In this document: positions 17,560 to 26,610 of the stretch, in pieces | Layout: every line of letters begins with the position of its first letter | Numbering within the stretch: the stretch's first letter is position 1 | Source of the DNA: CAZOVB01 sp964583095 | GTDB taxonomy: Bacteria; Planctomycetota; Phycisphaerae; SM23-33 | NCBI GenBank assembly: GCA_964583095.1 | Contig: CAZOVB010000054.1 | Coordinates: 1-30,199, forward strand | DNA length: 30,199 nt | Reading direction: 5' to 3' | Notes under the pieces: generated by a model | Told to the model about the DNA's origin: nothing | The model's database searches: none | The model's input: the letters and a program-made list of their open reading frames with translations, nothing else | Program-made: the position numbers and the translations under genes

Positions 17560-18492
17560 TCAACCGGCCGTATTCAAATCCTCCTGCTGGGCCAGCTCAA
17601 AGCGGTTCCGCCCGTTCTTCTTGGCCCGGTACATCGCCTCGTCGGCGGCATGAATGAGGATCTCGGGCTGATCGACGCCATTGGGTTCACAGACGCTCAC
17701 GCCAAGGGAAAGGCTGACCGGGATTTCCTGGTCGCCGACCTTGACCGGTTCGTCCTGCACGGCCCGTCGGAATTCTTCGGCCCGGACCTTGCCGTCTTCG
17801 TAGTCGCATCCGGGCATGACCAGCAGGAACTCCTCGCCGCCGTAGCGTCCGACCGCGTCGTATTTTCGCAGCGAATCGGTGAGTCTCCTGGCCACGCTGG
17901 ACAGGACGGCGTCGCCGGACCGGTGGCCGAACGTGTCGTTGATCTGTTTGAAATGGTCGATATCGGCCAGGATGATCCCGACCGGGTTGCCCTCGCGCTG
18001 AACGCGGGCGATCTCGCGGTTGAGGATATCCAGCACGGCCGGGCGATTCCACATCCCCGTCAGGGAATCGTGCGTCGCCTGGACGCGCAGGGCCTCCTGG
18101 GCCGAGAGTAGATCCGACTGGAGCTTGAGAATCCGGGTAGCAGCCCGGAGGCGCACCTGGAGTTCCCCGCTGTCAAAGGGCTTTACAATATAGTCATCGG
18201 CGCCGCGTTCGAGACCCTCGATGATGTCTTCCTTGCGTCCCTTGGCGGTCAGGAGGATGATGTAGACATAGTCCTTCCCGTTGACCTCGCGGACCTTCCG
18301 GCAGACCTCGGCCCCGTCGATCTTGGGCATCATCCAGTCGAAGATCGCCAGCGTGGGCGGATCGTCCCCCTGGTAGTATTCCCAGGCTTCCTGTCCGTCG
18401 CAGGCGACGAGGACTTCGTATCCCCAGCGGGAAAGTGTGGCCTCCAGGACCCTCCTGGAGATAGGATCATCTTCGGCGATAAGTACTCGCAT
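17560..18492 (-). CDS. Response regulator diguanylate cyclase (REC-GGDEF)
   Basis: A 310-residue protein of PleD-like output type. The receiver domain (1-120) has the acidic pocket EDD (7-9), phosphoacceptor Asp52 in AIFDWMMPKIDG and Lys104 in IVKPF. The GGDEF domain (about 140-300) has an intact GGEEF active site (218-222) and the product-inhibition I-site RKYD (209-212) exactly five residues upstream, so it should make c-di-GMP from GTP with feedback control. The start ATG at 18492 shares one base with the TGA of the hybrid kinase gene, showing translational coupling and suggesting that the kinase phosphorylates this regulator. An upstream in-frame start at 18585 would lie inside the kinase gene and is rejected. 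Confidence 0.97.
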   Translation of the reverse strand: MRVLIAEDDPISRRVLEATLSRWGYEVLVACDGQEAWEYYQGDDPPTLAIFDWMMPKIDGAEVCRKVREVNGKDYVYIILLTAKGRKEDIIEGLERGADDYIVKPFDSGELQVRLRAATRILKLQSDLLSAQEALRVQATHDSLTGMWNRPAVLDILNREIARVQREGNPVGIILADIDHFKQINDTFGHRSGDAVLSSVARRLTDSLRKYDAVGRYGGEEFLLVMPGCDYEDGKVRAEEFRRAVQDEPVKVGDQEIPVSLSLGVSVCEPNGVDQPEILIHAADEAMYRAKKNGRNRFELAQQEDLNTAG

Positions 18493-21400
18493 CAGCAGGT
18501 CCTCGCTTTCTCCTGGCGAAGGGTGCCCACCAATTCGCGCAAGTCGTCTTCCAGTTTCTCCACTTCCAGCACGGCTTCCTGGCACCTGCCTGCCTTGCCT
18601 GCCTCTTCCAGCACAAGGGCCTGAGTCCGCGCCTTTTCGGCGGCAAGGTTAGCCAGGACGCCCTTCATCTCGTGGGCAGACTCTGCCAGTTGCTCAGGGT
18701 TGCCCGCTGCCAGGCTGCCTCGAATACGGGCCAGAATCGACTCGTAGGTTTCCAGGAACAAATCGATGATCTCTGCCAGAAGCTCGTCGCTGCCATCGGC
18801 AATGGCCAGGGCTCCGGCTCGATCGAATACCTCGTTTTGTGTATCACAGGATTCGCGCGTCATGTCCTCTTTCTCCTCAAGCATTTCCGACTCGCCCCAC
18901 CGGACCAGGGCGGTGGCCAAGGCGTCGGCATCGATGGGCTTGGATATGTAATCGTCCATCCCCGCCGAAAGGCAACGGTCCCGGTCGCCCTTCATCGCGT
19001 GGGCGGTCATGGCAATGACAGGAAGGTGCCCGCCGGTTTCCTCTTCCTGTCGACGTATCTGTTTCACGGCTTCCAGGCCGTTGAGTCGGGGCATTTCCAC
19101 ATCCATCAGAACCAGATCCGCCCCGCTCTGCTCGAGCATTTCCAGTGCTTCGAGTCCGTCACCGGCCGTGCGCACCGTATGGCCCCATTTTTCCAGGAGC
19201 CGCACCGCCAGTTTCTGATTCACTGGATTGTCTTCTGCCAGGAGCACGCTTAACACCTTGCGGTTCTCCCTGAGCCTGTGCCGGGTGATCAGATCTTCCG
19301 GCTGCTCAGCCTGCTTCTGTCCCAGGACCACGAGGATCGCCTCCAGGAGATCCTTGTCATCCACGGGTTTGGTCAAATAGGCACAAATGCCCAATTCATG
19401 GCACCGTTGTGCATCCCCTCGTTGACCGGCCGAGGTGAGCATCATCACAATTGGCTCCTCTGCCTTCCGGTCGTCGCGCAGGGTGCGGGCCACTTCAAAC
19501 CCATCGGCGTTTTTGAGCCCGGCATCCAGTAGCACGACCGGGGGGCTCTGCGGGCCCCGGCGCATCCGGTTCAGAAGCTCCAGGGCTTCTGCCCCGGCGG
19601 GCGACTCCAGGACCTCCAGGTGCCAACTTTCCAGTTGTTCACGAAGGACGGCTCGGGTGGCAGGATTGTCGTCCACGATCAGGACCTGCCTGCCCCGAAG
19701 TGCCTCAGGCTCCACCTGGGCCAGACGTCGAGGCTGGCGGGAGACGACCCCCAGGCGAACCGAGAAGTGGAAGGTCGAGCCCTTCTGAACTTCCGACTCG
19801 GCCCAGATTCTGCCCTGCATCAGCTCCGAAAGCTGTGCCGAGATGCTCAGGCCCAGTCCCGTCCCGCCGAACTCCCGGGTGGTGGACCCGTCGGCCTGTT
19901 CGAACGCCTCGAAGATCCGCGCCATCTTCTCCGGGGCAATACCCATCCCGGTATCCGCCACCGAGAAGTGCAGTTCGAGCTCGTCTGCCTCGCGCCGGAC
20001 CTGCTGGACCTCCACCAGGATCTGCCCGGCCGGGGTGAACTTGATCGCGTTGCCCACGAGATTCACCAGAATCTGCCTCAGGCGTCCCGGATCTCCCACA
20101 AGCTGATCGGGAATCTCCAAGCCGACCCGGGCGATAAGTTCGAGATCCTTGGCCGAAGCGCGAAGGCCCAGACTTCGCAGCGCGAAGCTGAGGGTATCGC
20201 GAAGCGAGAAGGGAATGGATTCCAGTACGAGCTTTCCCGCTTCGATCTTGGAATAGTCCAGGATGTCGTTGATCACCTGGAGCAGGGATTCACCCGCATC
20301 GCGGACCAGCTCGAGATACTCTCGCTGCTCGGCGTCGACCTGCGTCTCCAGGACCAGTTGGGTCATGCCCAGCACACCGTTCATCGGGGTGCGGATTTCG
20401 TGGGACACCTTGGCCAGGAACTCGCTCTTGGCCTGGGAGGCCTGTTCGGCCATCTGCCTCGCCGCGACCAGTTCGGTTACATCCACGAAGGATTCAATAT
20501 TCCCGACCCATCGGCCGTTGAAATCGTAGATCCGATCGCCGCTCTTGAGAACGGTAAGCTCCCTGCCGTCCCGGGCTTCGATGACACACTGGCGGTTGGC
20601 GTACTTGATGCCCGAACTCTCTCCGGTCCGGACACTGCAGTAGCTTTGGCCCAGGAGGCTTATGTCTTTCCCGATCGCCTCGGCACGTTCCAACCCGGTG
20701 GTTTTACAGAAAGCGTCGTTGACGCTCGTGATGATCCCACCGGCATCGGTGGTCAAAATGGCCGTCGCAGCGGTCTCCAGGAGCTTTCGCTGGAACTCGT
20801 TGGACTCGCGAAGGGCCTTTTCCCGCGTTTCCAAATCCTCGACCATGTTGAGCGTGGCCCGACGGGCGAATTCCAGTTCCTTGGCGCGCCCGGCCAATTC
20901 GTTGCTGATCCGCTCGGCCTCCTGGCGTGCACGGACAAGCTCGGTCACCTCCACGGCGATCAGAACGACGCCCTCGTACCCCTGCTCCAGATAGACCGGC
21001 TGAATTCGGAGAATCACCTCGGCCTGGCCCAGGCGTCTCTGATACGAGATCGGATTGGATCCGGGGTTCTGGGCAAAGTTGCGGAGAATCCTCGCAATTT
21101 GCCCGGCATCGAGCCCCAGGCTCAGCTCGTCGATCGGTTTGCCCAGGAGTTGCTCACGGGGCAGATCGACCAGGTGGGCGAAGGTGTCGTTGACCTCGGC
21201 GATGCAGTTATCCGCGTCGCAGATGGCCACGCCTTCATCCTGCCCGGCGATCATGGCCTGGAGCTTGGCATACTGGCGGTTGTGCTGGGTTTCTATGCTC
21301 TTCTGATCGGTGATATCCGTAGCGACACCGGCCAGGCCGGTCTCACGGCCCTGGCGATCCCGGAGAGACGTCATGCAGGCCAGAAGCTGCCGGTCTCTGC

Positions 21401-21923
21401 CCTGGGAATCCCGGAGCTTCAGCTCGAAGGTTTCGGCCCCTTCATGGCTCTGGGCAGCGTCCCACGTTCCGGCAAAAAGCTCCGGAACCACCCGACCGAC
21501 GAGTTGGGAGACCTCCCGGCCGAGGAAATCCGCAAAGGCCTGGTTGCAGTGGAGAATACGTCCCTGGACATCCCGGCTGAAGACCATCGAAGGAATGGTC
21601 TCGATTACGCCTCGGAGATACTGAAGCTGATCTTCAAGGTCCTTGCGGCTTTGCCAGGCCCGGCGATTCTGGTGCTTGCGGAACTCCAGCCTGGCCGCAA
21701 AACGGTTGCGAAGAGGCCCGAGGATCCACTTGCGGGAAAGCAAGAGAATGGCCAGGGCGACTCCCCCTGCCCCCAGGGCACCCCAGAGCCAGGAGGTCAA
21801 TGCGCCCAGAGCCAGCCCGACCGCAGCAGGCAGGGCCGCTGCTGCTGCCACGACCCACTGTGTAGCGCCGAGCATTGCCTTCAGAACTCGTTCTGCAGGA
21901 GTGGACTTCAACACGACCTCCAT
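18492..21923 (-). CDS. Hybrid sensor histidine kinase (2TM-PAS3-HisKA-HATPase-REC-REC-HPt)
   Basis: An 1143-residue phosphorelay kinase. Two close transmembrane helices (about 20-63) leave no periplasmic sensor. Three PAS domains follow (about 98-208, 218-330, 374-486), separated by coiled linkers. HisKA has SHEIRTPMNG with His508; the ATPase has NAIKFT (625-630), DTGMGI (657-662) and GGTGLGLSIS (686-695). Receiver 1 has Asp800 in VVLLDAGLKNADG, receiver 2 has Asp941 in VLMDVEMPRLNG, and the HPt domain has His1084 in SAHEMKGVLANL. All phosphotransfer residues are present, as in BarA/TorS-type kinases. The ATG at 21923 is preferred; a TTG at 21971 would translate a palindrome. It lies in one direction between the REC-coiled-coil gene and the REC-GGDEF gene. 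Confidence 0.96.
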   Translation of the reverse strand: MEVVLKSTPAERVLKAMLGATQWVVAAAAALPAAVGLALGALTSWLWGALGAGGVALAILLLSRKWILGPLRNRFAARLEFRKHQNRRAWQSRKDLEDQLQYLRGVIETIPSMVFSRDVQGRILHCNQAFADFLGREVSQLVGRVVPELFAGTWDAAQSHEGAETFELKLRDSQGRDRQLLACMTSLRDRQGRETGLAGVATDITDQKSIETQHNRQYAKLQAMIAGQDEGVAICDADNCIAEVNDTFAHLVDLPREQLLGKPIDELSLGLDAGQIARILRNFAQNPGSNPISYQRRLGQAEVILRIQPVYLEQGYEGVVLIAVEVTELVRARQEAERISNELAGRAKELEFARRATLNMVEDLETREKALRESNEFQRKLLETAATAILTTDAGGIITSVNDAFCKTTGLERAEAIGKDISLLGQSYCSVRTGESSGIKYANRQCVIEARDGRELTVLKSGDRIYDFNGRWVGNIESFVDVTELVAARQMAEQASQAKSEFLAKVSHEIRTPMNGVLGMTQLVLETQVDAEQREYLELVRDAGESLLQVINDILDYSKIEAGKLVLESIPFSLRDTLSFALRSLGLRASAKDLELIARVGLEIPDQLVGDPGRLRQILVNLVGNAIKFTPAGQILVEVQQVRREADELELHFSVADTGMGIAPEKMARIFEAFEQADGSTTREFGGTGLGLSISAQLSELMQGRIWAESEVQKGSTFHFSVRLGVVSRQPRRLAQVEPEALRGRQVLIVDDNPATRAVLREQLESWHLEVLESPAGAEALELLNRMRRGPQSPPVVLLDAGLKNADGFEVARTLRDDRKAEEPIVMMLTSAGQRGDAQRCHELGICAYLTKPVDDKDLLEAILVVLGQKQAEQPEDLITRHRLRENRKVLSVLLAEDNPVNQKLAVRLLEKWGHTVRTAGDGLEALEMLEQSGADLVLMDVEMPRLNGLEAVKQIRRQEEETGGHLPVIAMTAHAMKGDRDRCLSAGMDDYISKPIDADALATALVRWGESEMLEEKEDMTRESCDTQNEVFDRAGALAIADGSDELLAEIIDLFLETYESILARIRGSLAAGNPEQLAESAHEMKGVLANLAAEKARTQALVLEEAGKAGRCQEAVLEVEKLEDDLRELVGTLRQEKARTC

Positions 21924-21955
21924 CGTCCTTGCTGTTTCTCGCCCGCTGGTTCCGA

Positions 21956-21998
21956 TGCCCCCAGGGGGCAATGTCCTCGCCGGCCCCTGGGGGCGAGG
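21956..21998. repeat. Two palindromes in the leader between the REC-coiled-coil and kinase genes
   Basis: TGCCCCC-A-GGGGGCA (21956-21970) is a perfect inverted repeat with a one-base centre. CCTCGCC (21975-21981) pairs with GGCGAGG (21992-21998) around a 10-base core; an alternative GCCGG/CCGGC pairing (21979-21983 with 21999-22003) overlaps it. Both lie in the 85-bp gap between the stop of the upstream gene and the kinase ATG. No T-run follows on either strand, so an intercistronic processing, attenuation or protein-binding site is more likely than a terminator. Confidence 0.7.
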
Positions 21999-22008
21999 CC
22001 GGCTTGGT

Positions 22009-22785
22009 TCAGCTATTGCCCCTGACAGCCTCTATACGCTGGGCCAGTACGGTACCCATGTCCGCAGGTTCGGTGGCTTCCAGCAGTTCATAGGGGGGCT
22101 TTCGGCCCGCCATCCTCGCCATTTCATTGACTTCCCGCTTGAGTTCGATCATCCGTAACTCACGGCCTACGGTAAGTTTATTGAATCGCTCCAGTTCATG
22201 GAGCTTCTCTTCCAACTGGGTTTCCTGCTTTTGCTGCCTCTGGAGCTGACGACGAAGCTGATGGTTGGTCTGCTCCAGTTGAACGGTTCGTTGCTCGACC
22301 ACGGCTTCGAGTTGCTCGTTATAGCCCTTGAGCTGCTGCTCTGCCGACCACTTGGCGCAGAGGGCAGCGGTGAACTGGCAGATTTCCATCGGGTGGAACG
22401 GCTTTTGAAGATAGAGCAGTTTGTCGGGCCGACCGACCCGCTGGGACGTCTTGGCCAGATCCACGTCACTGTGGCCCGAGACCAGGACAATGTGGCAGTC
22501 CGGGTCGCGCTTGTAGATTTCCTCGGCCATGCACGTACCGTCCATCTCGGGCATGCGAACGTCCAGGAAGCAGACGGCGATGGGCTCAGGCGGTTCTTCC
22601 CCATCCAGGGCCTCGAGGGCCTCACGGCACGAATCGAACATGTCGGTCGTCAATTCCAGCGATCGACCCTGGGGCATCTGCCATCTCTGACACATGGCCA
22701 GAGTCCGCCCGTATGTAGCCAGTACCGACTTCTCGTCGTCCACGACGAGAATCCGGTATTGATGGTTTTCGGCTTGCTGACTCAT
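22009..22785 (-). CDS. Response regulator with receiver domain and coiled-coil C-terminus
   Basis: A 258-residue protein. The receiver (about 10-140) has the acidic pair in VVDDEKS (15-17), phosphoacceptor Asp75 in VCFLDVRMPEMDG and Lys128 in LQKPFHP. A long coiled coil rich in Gln and Glu (about 145-215) follows and ends in a conserved-looking block, RFNKLTVGRELRMIELKREV, then GRKPPYELLEA, seen at the ends of other signalling proteins. No DNA-binding or enzymatic domain is visible, so it may act by protein contact, perhaps with the kinase. The ATG at 22785 has GGGAGG six bases upstream. It heads a minus-strand operon with the hybrid kinase and REC-GGDEF genes and diverges from the GHMP kinase. 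Confidence 0.93.
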   Translation of the reverse strand: MSQQAENHQYRILVVDDEKSVLATYGRTLAMCQRWQMPQGRSLELTTDMFDSCREALEALDGEEPPEPIAVCFLDVRMPEMDGTCMAEEIYKRDPDCHIVLVSGHSDVDLAKTSQRVGRPDKLLYLQKPFHPMEICQFTAALCAKWSAEQQLKGYNEQLEAVVEQRTVQLEQTNHQLRRQLQRQQKQETQLEEKLHELERFNKLTVGRELRMIELKREVNEMARMAGRKPPYELLEATEPADMGTVLAQRIEAVRGNS

Positions 22786-23031
22786 GCCCCACCTCCCATA
22801 GACGCCACTGCGGAAACCACCGCCTCGCCGGGTTGATCTGGATCCCCCGCGCAAGGGACGCCCTTCCGCCGGGGGTTGTATCGTCTTTACCGGAGAAGGA
22901 CTTGACTAGCTCCCATCCTGAACCTCCGCGCAAACATGCCTGCCTCACACCTGCCACCCCCCGGGGCCTTGCCACCGGAGCCGGGGACAGGTACATTTCA
23001 GCCCATGGCCTTGGCGAGCAAAGGAGCTTGA

Positions 23032-24096
23032 ATGACCCGGGACCCAACACCGATTCGAATCGTCAACAGTGTTGCGCCCATGCGCATCTGCGATAACGGC
23101 GGATGGAGCGACACCTGGTTCGCCCGACACGGCAAAATCCTGAACCTGGCGGTTTACCCCTTCGCGGAGGTCCAGATGCGAACCTTCCACGCCAGCAGCC
23201 GCGACAAACGGATCACCATCGAGGCCGAGAACTACGGCGATCACTACAGCCTCGATATCCCCAGGGGCTGCTACGACAAACACCCGCTTCTCGAAGCGGC
23301 CATGGATTACATGGAGATCCCGGAAGAGCTTGCCATCGAGGTCTCGATCTACTGCGATGCGCCCCCGGGCTGTTCGACGGGGACCTCCGCCGCGGTCAGC
23401 GTCGCCCTGATCGGAGCGCTGGACCAGTTGACCCCCGGGCGGATGACACCCCACGAGGTCGCCTCCAGCGCCCACCGGATCGAAACCGAACTGCTGGGCC
23501 AGCAGTGCGGAATCCAGGACCAGATCGCCTCGGCTTACGGGGGCATCAACTTTATCGACATGCACCAGTACCCCCACGCGTCGGTCAGCCAGATCCGCGT
23601 TACCCAGCGAACCTGGTGGGAACTGGACAGCCGCCTGCTGCTGGTCTTTGTGGGCCTGAGCCACAGTTCCAGCAAGGTCCACGAGATGGTGATCAAGGGT
23701 CTGGAAGCTTCCGGGCCCGATACGCCGCCGCTTGGGCGGCTCAGACAGGCGGCCAGGGATGCCCGCGACGCCCTTTACGCCGGAGACCTCAGGGCCCTGG
23801 GACGCAGCATGATCGAGAACACCCAGGCACAACGCGCCCTGCATCCGGAGCTGATCGGCCAGAGGCACCAGCAGATTATCGACCTGGCCCGTGACCACGA
23901 CGCCTGGGGATGGAAGGTCAACGGCGCGGGGGGAGACGGCGGATCGGTTACCGTTCTGACCAGCCCGTCCAGACCCCGCAAGCGGGTGCTGGCCGAGGCG
24001 GCCGCCTCCCAAGGCCTCCACCTGGTCCCCATTCGCCTATGCCGGTACGGACTGAGGGTGTGGGAATCGACCCCCCTTGCGCCAAGCGATGCGTGA
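23032..24096 (+). CDS. GHMP-family sugar kinase (HddA/fucokinase-like)
   Basis: A 354-residue kinase. The GHMP ATP loop is PPGCSTGTSAAVSVAL (111-126); GIQDQIASAYGGINFI (160-175) carries the catalytic Asp163, and KVNGAGGDGGSVTVL is the C-terminal glycine-rich motif 3. The pattern with AYGGINF following QDQ matches D-glycero-D-manno-heptose 7-phosphate kinases and the kinase part of bacterial fucokinases; the true substrate may be a heptose phosphate, L-fucose or another sugar. No other heptose synthesis gene is visible, and a sugar isomerase follows 101 bp later, so a catabolic role is at least as likely. AAGGAG lies five bases before the ATG. The protein is soluble and cytoplasmic. Confidence 0.92.
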   Translation: MTRDPTPIRIVNSVAPMRICDNGGWSDTWFARHGKILNLAVYPFAEVQMRTFHASSRDKRITIEAENYGDHYSLDIPRGCYDKHPLLEAAMDYMEIPEELAIEVSIYCDAPPGCSTGTSAAVSVALIGALDQLTPGRMTPHEVASSAHRIETELLGQQCGIQDQIASAYGGINFIDMHQYPHASVSQIRVTQRTWWELDSRLLLVFVGLSHSSSKVHEMVIKGLEASGPDTPPLGRLRQAARDARDALYAGDLRALGRSMIENTQAQRALHPELIGQRHQQIIDLARDHDAWGWKVNGAGGDGGSVTVLTSPSRPRKRVLAEAAASQGLHLVPIRLCRYGLRVWESTPLAPSDA

Positions 24097-24197
24097 AAGA
24101 TTTCACAGTTTTCCCGTCCGGCACTCGCCAACGCCCCTGCCGGAGAGTAAAGTAAACGCCCAAGAGCAAACCCGTCTCCAATCGAAAGGACAGTCAC

Positions 24198-24950
24198 GTG
24201 AAAGCGCAAATCGGCCTGATTACCGGAATCCTACGTGAAGAAATGCAGCAGGATCCCGATGCCGCCTACAAACAGGTTGCTGCCCTGGGCTACAAGGCCG
24301 TCGAGGGCGGAGCCTCCACCCTGGAAGGCGACACGCCCAAGAAACTCCAGGACCTCGGGCTCAAAATCCTCACCGTCGGCGTAAAGCCCCTTCATGACGA
24401 GGAAAAGGAACTGGATGCGATCATCGAAAAAGCCGCTGCCCTGGGCGTAGCCCACATCTCCACGTGGTGGGGTCCGGCCCAGAGCCGCGAGCAGGTTCTG
24501 GAAGATGCCCGGAAGTACAACGCCTTCGGCCGCAAGGTCGCTCAGGCGGGCATGAAGTTCACCTATCACAACCACGATCACGAGATCAAAACCACCTTCG
24601 ATGGCGACCGGGCGATCGACATCCTGATCGACAACACCGATCCCGAAGCTGTTTTTATCGAGCCGGACGTGGCCTGGGTCTATTTCGGCGGGGCCGACCC
24701 GGTCGAATTCCTCACACAGCACAAGGACCGCATCCCGGTCATTCACCTCAAGGACATCATCGACATGTCCGAACGCGGCAAGTTCTGCGCTATCGGCGCC
24801 GGGTATGTCCCCTTCGAGGGCGTCCTGGCCGCCTGTGAAGAATTCGACATACCCTGGGCCGTGGTCGAACAGGACCGCCCCAACAACCTGACCGGCATGG
24901 AATCCGTCACCGCCAGCATGCTCAACCTCCGCGAAAAAGGCTGGGCCTGA
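24198..24950 (+). CDS. Sugar phosphate isomerase/epimerase (xylose isomerase-like TIM barrel)
   Basis: A 250-residue cytoplasmic TIM-barrel protein of the AP-endonuclease 2/IolE-IolI superfamily. Motifs expected for metal and substrate binding are YHNHDHE (123-129), EPDVAWV (155-161), HLKD (183-186) and the closing VVEQD with Glu224. Members isomerise, epimerise or dehydrate inositols, ketoses and keto-sugars, so the exact reaction is not readable. It begins at GTG 24198 with GAAAGGA about seven bases upstream. Being next to the GHMP kinase on the same strand suggests that the two handle one sugar. The following sulfatase is convergent, 48 bp away. Confidence 0.9.
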   Translation: MKAQIGLITGILREEMQQDPDAAYKQVAALGYKAVEGGASTLEGDTPKKLQDLGLKILTVGVKPLHDEEKELDAIIEKAAALGVAHISTWWGPAQSREQVLEDARKYNAFGRKVAQAGMKFTYHNHDHEIKTTFDGDRAIDILIDNTDPEAVFIEPDVAWVYFGGADPVEFLTQHKDRIPVIHLKDIIDMSERGKFCAIGAGYVPFEGVLAACEEFDIPWAVVEQDRPNNLTGMESVTASMLNLREKGWA

Positions 24951-24998
24951 GCCAGCGAGAAATCTGCACCGATGGTACTGCCTGCCCCTTACAGGGGC

Positions 24999-26375
24999 TT
25001 ACTGCTGCGGATATTCCATGCCCGGCAGCATGCGTTTTACGTCGGGATGCGTGTAATGCCCACCCCCGTAGCTCTCCTCTGCCTGGCGCATCCAGCCCAG
25101 CAGCAGGCGGCGATGCCGGCTGAGGATGTCATCCATGGCCGAGCAGGTCGCCAGATTCACCTGCTCGCCTGGGTCGTTTTCCAGGTCGAACAACTGCTCG
25201 CGCAGCGGGCCCTGCTCGTGAAGTACGTACTTCCATCGCTGGCCTCGGAGCATCCGGGCGGGCCTGCCTCCCACGTGGGACTGACAGACAATAAAAGCCC
25301 TGTCCGCGGTTTGGCCTGGATCTCGAGCCCATTCCAGCAGCGACACGCCCTGGGCTTCTTCCGGAGAAGTAAGACCGGCAGCCGAGAGAACCGTCGGATA
25401 AATGTCCAGGCCTGCTGAGACGAATCGGCCCTCCAGCCGCGGCTTGATTCCAGGCCCAGCCAGGATCAGCGGCACAGAGGTGGACTCCTGGTAGAGAACG
25501 TGCTTGAAGGCCAGCCGATGCGCGGCGTGCATCTCCCCGTGATCGCTGGTGAAGATCACCAGTGTGTTGTCTTCCAGGCCGCGGCGCGACAGGCTCTCGA
25601 GCACCTGCCCCACCTGGGCGTCGACCTTCTCGACCAATCGGTAATAGGCCCAGCGGTATCTTCGCCATTGCTCGGGTGTCTCGGGCAGGCGGGAGTCGCG
25701 GGCTCGAAGATCGCGGATCGCCCGCGGCTCGTCGGGACTTGGAGTGAAGTTGGCTGGAAGCGGGGGCAGTTCCCGCAAGGCCGGCGGTGCGGGCAGGTTG
25801 CCCCAGGGCAGCGGCGCATCGACAGCCCATTCGTGGATATTGTGCGGATTGTCGAAGGAGGCCACGCACATCCAGGGCGTATCGGAGGACTCTTCCAGGA
25901 AGGCGTCGACGGCCTGGGGGACCTTCGCGTCGTGGATCGGACAAAGGTTCTCGAAAGCGGTCTCTTCCTGCCCGGTCAGAGACTCGGTCGGGCCCCAGGT
26001 TCCCACATGCCACTTTCCGGCATAGCCGCAGCGGTAGCCGGCCCGGGCCAGGAGCTTGGAGAGTTCCAGCGTCGCATACTCGCTGCGCACGCCCCGGGGT
26101 GGGCCTCCGGCGCGTCCGCCGGACATGTCCGTCTCGGTGCCGGGATGGAGCAACTGGGCCGGCAATACCCCGTAGAACAGGCTGGATCGGCTCGGAACGC
26201 AGGAAGGATAGGCGCACGTAGCGTCGGCAAAACGAACGCCCCGCCGGGCCAGAGCATCGATATTGGGGGTCGATGCCCATGGATTCCCCGCACAGCCCAG
26301 GGCCGATGCGCTCATTTGATCCACAAGAATGAGCAGAATATTGGTTCGGGTGCTGGAAGCCTGCTGTCTCGGCAT
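24999..26375 (-). CDS. Sulfatase without an export signal
   Basis: A 458-residue formylglycine sulfatase. NILLILVDQMSASALGC (12-28) begins the fold, YPSCVPSRSSLFYG carries the catalytic Cys59, and YAGKWHVGTWG and IFTSDHGEMHAAH complete the metal and sulfate site. The DQMS start with HGEMHAAH resembles choline-sulfatase and iduronate-2-sulfatase relatives more than the two other sulfatases here, so the three probably cleave different esters. The first residues, MPRQQASSTRTN, are polar and there is no signal peptide, indicating a cytoplasmic enzyme. The ATG at 26375 follows AGGAG-like GGAGATAAGGA. It diverges from the PQQ-dehydrogenase gene and converges on the sugar isomerase. Confidence 0.95.
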   Translation of the reverse strand: MPRQQASSTRTNILLILVDQMSASALGCAGNPWASTPNIDALARRGVRFADATCAYPSCVPSRSSLFYGVLPAQLLHPGTETDMSGGRAGGPPRGVRSEYATLELSKLLARAGYRCGYAGKWHVGTWGPTESLTGQEETAFENLCPIHDAKVPQAVDAFLEESSDTPWMCVASFDNPHNIHEWAVDAPLPWGNLPAPPALRELPPLPANFTPSPDEPRAIRDLRARDSRLPETPEQWRRYRWAYYRLVEKVDAQVGQVLESLSRRGLEDNTLVIFTSDHGEMHAAHRLAFKHVLYQESTSVPLILAGPGIKPRLEGRFVSAGLDIYPTVLSAAGLTSPEEAQGVSLLEWARDPGQTADRAFIVCQSHVGGRPARMLRGQRWKYVLHEQGPLREQLFDLENDPGEQVNLATCSAMDDILSRHRRLLLGWMRQAEESYGGGHYTHPDVKRMLPGMEYPQQ

Positions 26376-26610
26376 GGATCCTTATCTCCGGGAGCTTGAG
26401 CGATAGGAAGACTGCTTGCAGCTCCTCTTGTACGTCCGACCGAGGTCGAGGACAAGCGTCCATTACGCCACCTCCGGAAGAGCCCCGCCCTGCCTGACAT
26501 CGAAACATCTGCCTCCTCCGGGAAGACGGCTTTGGCCGCGCTATCATACCGATAAGCGTATCCAAATCACGATGTACACCCTGGGAACTGAGGCAAAAAG
26601 GAGACACAGA

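Noticed and set aside
19620..22025. 801-codon plus-strand ORF opposite the hybrid kinase
   Set aside because: Mirror of the kinase codons; no motif or RBS.
24984..24998. GCCCC-TTACA-GGGGC hairpin between the isomerase and the third sulfatase
   Set aside because: Only 5 bp of stem and no T-run; too weak to call a terminator.
26538..26557. Imperfect palindrome CGCTATC-ATACC-GATAAGCG before the PQQ dehydrogenase
   Set aside because: Arms differ by one inserted base and no related copies were seen; could be an operator but the support is too thin.
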